Shown here one piece after another: positions 1 to 9,100 of a stretch of 64,000 nucleotides of DNA. Source of the stretch: Sphingobacteriia bacterium (GTDB lineage Bacteria > Bacteroidota > Bacteroidia > Bacteroidales > UBA7960). Position numbers and translations under genes: made by a program. Under the pieces are notes generated by a model. The model saw only the letters and a program-made list of their open reading frames with translations. It ran no database searches and had not been told where the DNA came from. The stretch covers positions 72,258-136,257 of the forward strand of contig JAABRR010000008.1 in NCBI GenBank assembly GCA_011390785.1, in the 5' to 3' direction. Every line of letters starts with the position of its first letter. Positions within the stretch are counted from its first letter, which is position 1.

Positions 1-1214
1 ACCAGGCATTCATGATGTGGAGCTATGATCATCAGGATGAATGGTTGATCACTCCCGAGTTTTCAGCCCCAGCCGGCGACCTGGTTTTCTGGTACTATGG
101 CACCAATGGTTCTGTTAATGCAGACAATTACTACGTAAAAGTATCTACAGATGGTGGCGAAAACTGGACCATTCTATGGAATGCCAGCGAATTAGAAGCT
201 GGTGAAAATCCTTATGCAACACCTGCTGTTATTGATCTTTCAGCATATGCCGGTCAGGATATACACATTGCATGGAACAATGTTGACGGACCCACCAACG
301 ATGGCGTTTGGTATGCATGGGCTATCGATAACATCTCTATCGGTGGTGAAAAAATTGATGTAAGAGACCTTATGGTTGGTTCTTATCCACAAGCTGGCAA
401 TAATAATGCTGCGCGCGATGGTAAATTTGTTAAACCTGTTACTATTGATGGTATGAATTATACGCTGACCAACAAAGCATTTGTAGGTTTCAACGTATTT
501 CTTAACGATGTGCAGGTTGCTACAGATATTTCTGAAACAAATCACATGTTTACCGATCTTCCTGGGGGTACACATACTGCCGGAGTTCAGTCAGTTTATA
601 CTTCTGGCACATCAGCAATAGAAGAAATGGAATTTACCGTAGAAGGTATTTTCGTTCCTGAAAACTTCCCGGTAACCTTCACCGTTACTGATGATACTGA
701 AGGTTACGAAGCATTGCGTATTAAAGGTAGTATGACCGATCCTGAATGGATGGATGTTGACCTTGTTGCGGGTGATAATAATGTTTGGTCTGTAACTATC
801 GAGGAAGTAGCTCCGGGTTCTTATGAATGGGGTATTACCGAAGATGATGGTACTGAATTTGGTGTTTGGCTGCTTCCTCCCGGAAATAACCTTATGTTTA
901 CCGTTGGTGAAGACGGAACCATTACCGGTGATGTGAGCTACACATTGTTGGTAGATGACACAAGTGTTGATAATTTATTTGCTGATAATATAAGCATGTT
1001 CCCAAACCCTGCCAGCGATATAATTACCTTGCGCAGTGGCATTAACATGAAAGAAGTTAAACTTCTCGATATCAGCGGACGTGTTGTCTATGCTTCTACA
1101 ACCCTTTCCAATGAACATTCAATAAGTGTTCGTTCTTTCGAAAGTGGAATTTATTTTGTTCAAATTTTTACATCTGAAGGCATTCTTACCGGAAAACTTC
1201 AGGTGCAGAAATAA
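1..1214 (+). CDS. C-terminal part of a secreted cleaved-adhesin protein with type A T9SS sorting domain (5' end outside window)
   Basis: The frame is open from the first bases (full codons from base 3), so the true start lies upstream and the ATG at 12 is probably internal. The visible part opens inside a jelly-roll module of the cleaved-adhesin/MAM kind (motifs DEWLITPEF and WYAWAIDNISIGG, about the first 110 codons). A linker domain follows to about codon 215. Next comes a module starting VTFTVTDDTEGYEALRIKGS, which resembles glycan-binding or SusE-like folds. The end is a typical T9SS type A sorting domain (FPNPASD, LLDISGRVV, SGIYFVQI). The product should cross the outer membrane through T9SS and be released or anchored at the surface. 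Cleaved-adhesin modules are common in gingipain-type peptidases and adhesins, so the missing N-terminus could be a peptidase; that part is inference. A terminator follows directly. Confidence 0.85.
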   Translation, partial: QAFMMWSYDHQDEWLITPEFSAPAGDLVFWYYGTNGSVNADNYYVKVSTDGGENWTILWNASELEAGENPYATPAVIDLSAYAGQDIHIAWNNVDGPTNDGVWYAWAIDNISIGGEKIDVRDLMVGSYPQAGNNNAARDGKFVKPVTIDGMNYTLTNKAFVGFNVFLNDVQVATDISETNHMFTDLPGGTHTAGVQSVYTSGTSAIEEMEFTVEGIFVPENFPVTFTVTDDTEGYEALRIKGSMTDPEWMDVDLVAGDNNVWSVTIEEVAPGSYEWGITEDDGTEFGVWLLPPGNNLMFTVGEDGTITGDVSYTLLVDDTSVDNLFADNISMFPNPASDIITLRSGINMKEVKLLDISGRVVYASTTLSNEHSISVRSFESGIYFVQIFTSEGILTGKLQVQK

Positions 1215-1236
1215 TCCTTTATTAAGGTATTTCGCA

Positions 1237-1264
1237 AAAAAGGAGGTCTAAAGACCTCCTTTTT
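1237..1264 (+). terminator. Rho-independent terminator after the adhesin gene
   Basis: A 12-bp perfect stem (AAAAAGGAGGTC pairing with GACCTCCTTTTT) with a TAAA loop begins 22 bases after the stop codon at 1214. The right arm ends in a run of five T. Because the arms also carry A and T runs, it could work in both directions. Confidence 0.85.
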
Positions 1265-1364
1265 GCTTTTTACCACCTTGAATTTCTGTTTGCATACAGC
1301 TATAATTTATAACTTTACCTTTAAAACTGTTAAAAACAAAGCTACCCACTTAAGATTTAAAATC

Positions 1365-4300
1365 ATGAGAAAAAAAACTACTTTATTTTATTTGATCTTA
1401 GGAATTTTTATTTCAACAGGCCAATCTGTTTTTGCACAACTCAGTCAGCCAGGTATTCCTCTGGGATTACAGGATGAGAAAGCGGTATTAATCAATGAAC
1501 TCAGTTGGGAGAGTATGCCTTATATAAATATTGATGTTCTCAAAGAAGAAGATAAAATATTTGATACTATCAGGGGTATTCCTTTCCGTTTCGGGGAAAA
1601 TATAGATGTTAATATTAATCCGGAAAACGCCGGAACCTGGAGTAATTTTGATGATGGAAGCCGGTTTTGGCAATTGGGGATAAAAAGCAAAGGTGCTGTT
1701 TCGTTAAACTTCACCTTCGAGAACTACATTCTGCCCCCAGGTGCACAATTGTTTATTTATACTCCTGATGGTAAAAACGTTATAGGAGCATTTACCGAAC
1801 TCAATAACCAAAATGACGGCTATTTTGCAACCACACTTTTGCCTGGAGATGAAGCGATCATAGAGTATTTCGAACCTGCTAACGTTATCTTTAAAGGAGA
1901 ATTTAACCTTTTCAGGGTAACCCATGGCTACAGAGGCCCTGGAGCATACTTTACCAAAGGTTTCGGAGACTCGGGTTCCTGTAACCTTAACGTAGCCTGC
2001 GAAGAAAGTGAAGGATGGGAAGATCAGATACGCTCAGTGGGTATGCTGGTAACAGGTAGCAATGGTTTTTGCACTGGCTCTTTGATCAATAATGCAGAAA
2101 ATGATGCTACCCCCTACTTTCTTTCAGCAAATCATTGCTTTAAAGATGCTGCTACTGTAGTGTTCTGGTTTAACTGGCAGAGCGAAACATGCGAAAATCC
2201 TTCTGCCGTACCAGATCATGATGCGATGTCAGGAGCTGTTACAGTGGCGAAAAACGCAACATCTGATTTCTGGTTAATGGAGCTTAACCAATCCATACCC
2301 GAAGATTATAACGTATATTTCTCAGGCTGGAACCGAACTATCGAGTCAACCATTGAAGGTACAGTGGTGGGTATTCACCATCCCAGTGCTGATATTAAAA
2401 AATTCAGCTGGGCAGAAGGTGGCGTTCAGGCTGCTGCTTACCTTGGCAATGCCGGTTCAGGTGATACTCACTGGCGTGTTGGCCCATGGAGCGGACTTAC
2501 AACAACAGAACCCGGCTCGTCAGGCTCTCCAATCTACGACCCACAGGGAAGAATTATCGGCCAACTCCATGGTGGTTATGCAGCATGTGGAAATCTTGAT
2601 CCCGACTGGTACGGACGGATCGGAGTATCCTGGACTGGTGGTGGTACCGATGCCACCCGGTTAAGCAACTGGCTCGACCCCAGCAATACAGGAGTAGAAG
2701 CTATTTTTGGATATGACCCCATTTTGGATGCTGCAGACCCGTTGGCACCAGCTAAAATTGAAGACCTTTCTATAACCGCAGGGGCAGAAGGAGCCCTTTT
2801 GGCAACACTAACATGGACCAATCCATCAATAACTTTTGATGGAGAAGAACTTACGCAGCTCGATTCAATAAAAATTCTTCGCAATGGGAGTTTGATCTAT
2901 GTTATTGAGAATCCAGAAATTGGTGAACCCGTCGAATTTACAGACAATACCATAGAGATTTCAGGAAACTACAATTATACCTTGAGAGCTACCAACGAAG
3001 CCGGAGAAAGTCCACCCGCCAATTTTACAATTTATATTGGTGAAGATGTTCCCGGAAAAGTAACTAATATTATACTTGAAGATCAGGATAACAACGGATA
3101 TTTAACCTGGGAACCACCTACAGAAGGTTTAAATGGAGGATATTTTCTGCCAACATCAATCACACACTACGAAATTGAAAGAAACCAGGATGGTGCTACT
3201 TTTACTGTAGATGCACCTGCAACTGAATTTTTAGATGAAACAGTTCCCGGTATCGGGTTTTACTCCTATACCATTGTTGCTGTTAATGATATCGGCATAG
3301 GTGGTGGTTCTACTTCCTATTTGGTGCTTCTGGCAGCAGAAGGGGCTGTTTTTATGTATAATGGCAGCGTAAATACCTGTGAAGGGACTCTTTTTGATTC
3401 AGGTGGACCCAACGATAGCTACGCAAATAGTGAAAACCTAACCTTAACCATACTACCAGAAACTGAGGGAGCTAAAATCAACTTACAGTTTACCCAATTT
3501 GATACAGAACCAAATTACGATTATCTGTATGTATACAACGCAGATCAGCCATCCGATGAGTTTCTTGTAGGGCAGTTTTCCGGAGCCGGAGTTCCAGTGG
3601 CATTAGAGGATATTACTTCCAGCCATCCAACAGGAGCTTTAACTTTTGTGTTTAATTCTGATGGAAGTATTAACCGTGATGGCTGGCAGGCTAATGTTAC
3701 ATGTTTTATCCCATCCGACAATGATCTGGCAGCACAAAAACTTACGGGTAATTTAACACCTACCGTAGGTATAGAATCCATTTATACCGTAATGGTTACC
3801 AATCCCGGATTTTTAGCCCAATCAGAATACAATGTATATATGGAAACTGAAACCGGCCAAATCCTGGCAACAGTGCCCGGAACGGAAATTGAACCCGGAC
3901 AATCTATTGATTTTCAATTACCCTGGACTCCTTCTCAAATCTATGAAGGTAATCTTATTGTGAAAGGAAGGGTTGAACTTATTGACGATTCCAATTTCGG
4001 AAACAATGAGACCAATGCTCTGGAAATAATTGTTCTACCCGAAGGCCTTCAGGTTATTTCCATTGGCACCGGCGATGAGCTACCTTCTTATCGTATTCCA
4101 TTCGATTTTTATTGGAAGAACAGTCTTGCCCAAACCATTTATTATGAAGATGAACTAACTATTGATGAAGGAAGTATTACAGGCATTGTCTTTTATAACC
4201 AGTTTTCCAGTAATCCGGGTAAAAAACCAATAAAAGTATACCTGCAACATACCGATCTGGACGAGATGACCGGAGGTTTTATACCTGTTACAGATAGTGA

Positions 4301-5879
4301 ATTGGTTTACGAAGGAAGTATTGATTTTCCATCAGGAGAAAACAGTATATTTATTCCCTTTATTACTGAATTTCAATATACCGGTGGCAATATCCTACTA
4401 ACTACTTATCGTGAATTCGAAGACCAGTACTTTGCAACCGATGATAAGTTTTTTATTACCACTACCCCATCCAAACCCAACAGAACAATTCAGTTCAATT
4501 CAGACTCACAGCTAATCAACCCTGAAAATCCACCAACTTCCGGTTCTATTAACTTCAGAGATGCTATTGCCAACACTGGTTTATATTTTCAGTCGTCCGT
4601 TGGCCCTGCGTTACACCCCGTAACATTTAGCGTTGACATGACCGATGTACCTTATATTTATTTCAATCCGGAAGAAGATCAGGTTTTTCTGGCTGGATCC
4701 ATGACTGAATGGGATGAACCCGGAGCTAATCCTGAAAATCAACTTATGACCCCATCTGATGATAATGCCAGTATTTACACCCTTACGCTTGAACTGGAAG
4801 AAGGAGATTATTCTTACAAATATTTTATAAATACAGGATGGGAAGGAGGAGAATGGCCCGGAGAACCAAATCGTGAGATGTCTGTAACTGAAGAAATGGT
4901 AATTTCTGACATATTTGCTATGGGGGATTGGGAATATGCCTCATTACAAATTATTCATAATTCAGCTGGTGGGGCACCGCTACCAGTCGATGTTTATGCT
5001 AACGGCAGAATGATTGTTCCCGGTCTTAAATTTCGCTATGCCACAGAATTTTTGTCAATGCCTGCAGCACGTGAATATAGTCTCTCAATAACACCATCGG
5101 GAAGTGGCAGAGAAAATGCCATTATTTCGGAAATGGTTTCATTCAATACTGATGCGGTGAATATTTTTATCGTATCAGGATTAGCATCAGAACAAGGCTT
5201 TAATCCTTATCAACCGCTGGAATTATTTGTAGCAGAAGGTCGTATGAAAGCAGTAAGCGAAACCAATACAGACCTGCTGCTATTTCATGGTTCTACAGAT
5301 GCACCAGGGGTAAGCTTTTGGAACAACGAACAAAGCTCGACTCTGGCAAGTATTAATTACGGTAATTTTGCAGGCTACCTTGAGCTACCCACCGACAACT
5401 ATCTTCTGGATATGATGGATTTTGACAGCCAGAATTTACTGGAAGTGTATTTTGCCCCCCTGCTCGATCTCGAATTATCTGGTGAAGCCATTACCGTGGT
5501 TGCTTCAGGTTTTCTTATCCCGGAAAACAATAATAACTGGCCCGGTCTCGGGCTTTGGGTTGCCACAAAAGAAGGTGGCAAATTAATTCAGTTACCCTTG
5601 GTTACCAATACAGAGAATTTTCTGTTGCAAAACGGTGAAATTAATCTTTATCCCAATCCCGCCAGAGATTATATTACAATATCTTCTACTTTTCTTATGC
5701 AAAAGATTCTGATTATGGACATCAAAGGAACTATTGTTTATCAGAAGGATAATGCAACAAATGAGTTCACCATGAGTACATCTCACCTCGAGGCAGGGTT
5801 ATACTTTTTGCAAGTACAATCTGAAAAAGGAGTTGACATAATCAAGCTTATTATTAATAACCAGGTTTTGAGGAAATAA
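1365..5879 (+). CDS. Trypsin-like (lysyl-endopeptidase type) multidomain protease with T9SS sorting domain
   Basis: The ATG at 1365 is followed by a clear signal peptide (MRKKTTLFYLILG...VFAQ); a longer frame from a TTG at 1263 would run through the terminator and is unlikely. The protein has 1504 residues. A prodomain of about 200 residues precedes a chymotrypsin-fold peptidase with His257 (SANHC), Asp301 (SDFWLMEL) and Ser386 (GSSGSP). The motif GIHHPSADIKK is typical of lysyl-endopeptidase-like enzymes. Then come two fibronectin III domains (about 459 and 562), a CUB-like domain (664-785), a CARDB-like domain (785-890), an uncharacterised module (893-1085), a starch-binding-like module (VFLAGSMTEWDEPG, 1086-1180), a DUF4397-like region (1192-1410) and a T9SS type A sorting domain (1426-1504). 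It is a surface or secreted endopeptidase, paralogous to the gene at 23479. Cleavage after Lys is inferred from family likeness only. Confidence 0.88.
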   Translation: MRKKTTLFYLILGIFISTGQSVFAQLSQPGIPLGLQDEKAVLINELSWESMPYINIDVLKEEDKIFDTIRGIPFRFGENIDVNINPENAGTWSNFDDGSRFWQLGIKSKGAVSLNFTFENYILPPGAQLFIYTPDGKNVIGAFTELNNQNDGYFATTLLPGDEAIIEYFEPANVIFKGEFNLFRVTHGYRGPGAYFTKGFGDSGSCNLNVACEESEGWEDQIRSVGMLVTGSNGFCTGSLINNAENDATPYFLSANHCFKDAATVVFWFNWQSETCENPSAVPDHDAMSGAVTVAKNATSDFWLMELNQSIPEDYNVYFSGWNRTIESTIEGTVVGIHHPSADIKKFSWAEGGVQAAAYLGNAGSGDTHWRVGPWSGLTTTEPGSSGSPIYDPQGRIIGQLHGGYAACGNLDPDWYGRIGVSWTGGGTDATRLSNWLDPSNTGVEAIFGYDPILDAADPLAPAKIEDLSITAGAEGALLATLTWTNPSITFDGEELTQLDSIKILRNGSLIYVIENPEIGEPVEFTDNTIEISGNYNYTLRATNEAGESPPANFTIYIGEDVPGKVTNIILEDQDNNGYLTWEPPTEGLNGGYFLPTSITHYEIERNQDGATFTVDAPATEFLDETVPGIGFYSYTIVAVNDIGIGGGSTSYLVLLAAEGAVFMYNGSVNTCEGTLFDSGGPNDSYANSENLTLTILPETEGAKINLQFTQFDTEPNYDYLYVYNADQPSDEFLVGQFSGAGVPVALEDITSSHPTGALTFVFNSDGSINRDGWQANVTCFIPSDNDLAAQKLTGNLTPTVGIESIYTVMVTNPGFLAQSEYNVYMETETGQILATVPGTEIEPGQSIDFQLPWTPSQIYEGNLIVKGRVELIDDSNFGNNETNALEIIVLPEGLQVISIGTGDELPSYRIPFDFYWKNSLAQTIYYEDELTIDEGSITGIVFYNQFSSNPGKKPIKVYLQHTDLDEMTGGFIPVTDSELVYEGSIDFPSGENSIFIPFITEFQYTGGNILLTTYREFEDQYFATDDKFFITTTPSKPNRTIQFNSDSQLINPENPPTSGSINFRDAIANTGLYFQSSVGPALHPVTFSVDMTDVPYIYFNPEEDQVFLAGSMTEWDEPGANPENQLMTPSDDNASIYTLTLELEEGDYSYKYFINTGWEGGEWPGEPNREMSVTEEMVISDIFAMGDWEYASLQIIHNSAGGAPLPVDVYANGRMIVPGLKFRYATEFLSMPAAREYSLSITPSGSGRENAIISEMVSFNTDAVNIFIVSGLASEQGFNPYQPLELFVAEGRMKAVSETNTDLLLFHGSTDAPGVSFWNNEQSSTLASINYGNFAGYLELPTDNYLLDMMDFDSQNLLEVYFAPLLDLELSGEAITVVASGFLIPENNNNWPGLGLWVATKEGGKLIQLPLVTNTENFLLQNGEINLYPNPARDYITISSTFLMQKILIMDIKGTIVYQKDNATNEFTMSTSHLEAGLYFLQVQSEKGVDIIKLIINNQVLRK

Positions 5880-5896
5880 TACCGCTCCAAAAAATT

Positions 5897-5934
5897 AAAA
5901 AAAGAGATGCCCGAACAGCATCTCTTTTTTTTTT
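5897..5934 (+). terminator. Rho-independent terminator after the protease gene
   Basis: The stem AAAGAGATGC / GCATCTCTTT (5901-5910 and 5918-5927) has a 7-base loop and a run of ten T. It starts 17 bases after the stop codon at 5879. Confidence 0.88.
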
Positions 5935-6056
5935 AGATAATAATCAATGCTAAAACAATAAGTAGGTAGTATGTTTGTATAGAAGCATAAGTATACAGGT
6001 AAAAACTACGGGTAAATATACGTAGATTTTACCATACAATTTCACGAGTTTACTCT

Positions 6057-6088
6057 GTTGTTTGCCAGTTTATGATAAGATAATTTTG
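6057..6088 (+). promoter_or_regulatory. Candidate Bacteroidetes-type promoter for the PKD protein gene
   Basis: TAATTTTG at 6081-6088 matches the -7 consensus TAnnTTTG exactly. GTTG at 6057-6060 (or TTTG at 6061-6064) lies 20 (or 16) bases upstream as a possible -33 element. Transcription would start near 6095, leaving a leader of about 100 bases before the ATG at 6197. Apart from the terminator at 5897-5934, I see nothing else in the 317-base gap. Confidence 0.45.
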
Positions 6089-6196
6089 TTAGAGTTATAG
6101 GATTAAAGCTTAAAGACTGAATTATTGAAAAGAAATTAAGTTAAAGCTTTAATTCCATGCTACTTAAAAATATAATTAGCATATATCTGCAACCTG

Positions 6197-9100
6197 ATGA
6201 AAAAACTTTTTACCCTTATTTTACTCTTTGTTTTATTGCTGGGCACAAAGACTGTCCAATCGCAAACAGATACAGAGTTTTGGTTTGCAGTACCAAAAGT
6301 AACTCAGGGACACGGATGGAATAATCGAAAGTTTTATTTTCGCTTTGCTAATCTCAATCTGGCCAATACCATTACCATTTCCATGCCTTCCGACCCTACC
6401 TTTGTGCCTATTGTCAATACCCTGGCACCCAATGAGGCCAGAACCGTAAATGTAACCAACATTATTTTTGACCTCTGGACGGAAAATCCTAATGAAATCT
6501 ACAACCGTGGTATTAAAATCACCGCAACCAATCTTACCACTGCTTACTTCGAAGTGGGAACGAACAACAATCCTGATATTTATGCTCTTAAAGGGAAAAA
6601 TGCCCTGGGTAATGACTTTTTTGTTCCCTTCCAGAATCGGTTTAATAATGGAAATTACAATCCAAAACCCTACTCCGCCATTTATATTGTTGCCACGCAA
6701 GACGTTACCACAATTACTGTAACACCCACAGGGAATGTATTTCCCGGACGACCGGCAGGAATCCCCTTTGACACAATTTTAAATATGGGGCAAACCATTG
6801 CCATTGCGCCTGACAACTACGCTGGAGCAGGCCAACTGGCAGCTAATCATCTGGGCGGCACCAGGGTACAATCAGACAAACCTATAGCCATATCAACCAG
6901 CGACGACTCAGTTGCCGCAAACCCATACGGGGGTTGCCGCGACCTCATAGGGGATCAGATTATCCCTACAAATATTATAGGTACCGAATACATAGCAATG
7001 AAAGGCAGAATCGGCCAGGGAGGTGCAAACAATATGCCTGAATTTTTTTATGTAGTGGGAACCAAACCCAATACACAGGTTTTTATTGATGGCAACCTGG
7101 AAATAATCTTACAGGCAGGAGAACAATTCAGATGGCAGTTTACCCAGCAAAATCATCATATCCTTACCAATGAACCCTCATATGTTTACCATGTTGCCGG
7201 TTTTGGATGTGAAATGGGCGGAGCTGTATTGCCTCCTATAAATGTTTGCACAGGATCAACAAAAGTTTCCTTCACCCGATCCAAGGGAGAAAGTTTCTTT
7301 CTGAATATACTGGTTAGAGCAGGGGCAGAAGATGCCTTTACATTTAATGGCGACGGCCCTAATACCATAATAAAAGCTTCCGATTTTGTGAACATACCCG
7401 GAACTACAAGCTGGCTGGCTGCAGAATATCAAATGAATCAAACACAGGTACCTATAGCAGTTGCCAGCCTTATAGAAAATCATAAGGATGTATTTCATCT
7501 GGGAATCATTAATGGCGGCCCATCTTCGGGTACCATGTATGGTTATTTTTCAGATTTTAATGAGTTGGATGTAAAAGCCAATATTTCAGGAGCGGGGGCC
7601 ATGCACCGCGCATGTTTCGGAGATCCGGTGCAGCTGATTGCTCAGGGAGGTGTTAACTATCTTTGGTCTCCTCCTGACTATCTGGATGACCCAACCAGCT
7701 CAACGCCTGTTGCCATACCCGATTCAACCATAAAATATACCGTTACGGTAAGTGGAGCTTGTAAAATGGTAGATTCTGTAAGTGTTTATGTTACTCTTTA
7801 TGGTCCGGCAAACGCAGCTTTCACCATTGATGAGCCAGCCGGGTGTTCTCCTTTTGAAGTGGCTATAAACAACGAATCTTACGGCATAAACAATTACTCG
7901 TGGCGTATGGGGGATGGTACAGTATATACATCAGGAGCTGATGAGATTTTGCATACATATACCAATACAACCGACGAGCCTGTTGTCCACAACTTAATGC
8001 TGGTAGGTAGATACTCAATGTGTCGCGATACCATGTCGACAAAAATAACAGTTTACCCTGAGGTCAAAGCTGAAATGGAACCTGATATATTTAGTGGATG
8101 CGCACCTTTGAAAGTTAATTTCAGTAACTATTCAACAGGGGCATTGAACTACATGTGGGATTTTGGTGATGGTGCATCGTCAGGTAAAACAGCTCCAATA
8201 CATGAATTTCAAAATTTCTCTGACAAAGATACCATCTTCGAAGTAACCCTTACAGCGGTATCAAAAAATGGTTGTGTTTCAGAGAAAACTATCCCTATTC
8301 AGGTTAAACCTTACATTGAAACAAGGTTTGATTTTGACCCACCGGTAAGCTGCAGCCCCTACCCTGTTACCCTTAATAACACATCCTTTGGCGCAACAAA
8401 CAGTTTGTGGAGTTTTAACAACGGAACCAGCTTCGAAACAATTAATGATACAGAATTCTTAAGAACCCTTGAAAACAACAGCCCGGTTACTGATACTCTT
8501 AATATCTGGCTTATTGGCGAAAATAATTATGGGTGCAGAGATACACTGGTAAGACCATTGATCCTTTATCCGGAAGTAAAAGCTGTTTTCGATCCAAATA
8601 TTCTGGAAGGATGTAACCCCTTACCTGTAGAATTTACCAATCTATCTGACAATGCAGACTCGTATTTGTGGGAATTTGATCACCTGCAGGGATCTTCATC
8701 AGAACAAAACCCTGTGGTATGGTTTGAAAATCAAAGTTTACAGGATACTGCTGTATTCAATGTAAAACTTACTGCAACATCAAAATACTTTTGTGAGGAT
8801 GTTGCAGAGCAGCAAATCCGAGTATATCCGCGCATTGAAGCAGGGTTTTCTTTCGATCACACATCTTACTGCACACCTCAGGAAATCACTTTCCACAACA
8901 ACAGCCAGGGAGCAGACTATTTCAACTGGAACTTCGGAAATGGTAGTTTTTCTCAAAGTGGAGAAATTGAATTAGCGCATGTTTTTGAGAATAGTACTGC
9001 CATGGATATGGTTTTACCCGTTCAATTGATTATTGAGAATGAAAGTGGCTGTAAAGATACTCTCACAAGAGATGTAATTATTTATCCGGAAGTGAAAGCA

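Noticed and set aside
1263-1364. Upstream extension of the large protease from a TTG at 1263
   Set aside because: It would begin inside the preceding terminator hairpin and put 34 residues before an evident signal peptide that starts at the ATG at 1365.
6233-6700. 155-codon minus-strand frame opposite the PKD protein gene
   Set aside because: It lies wholly within a well-supported gene, has no recognisable protein features and no signals of its own.
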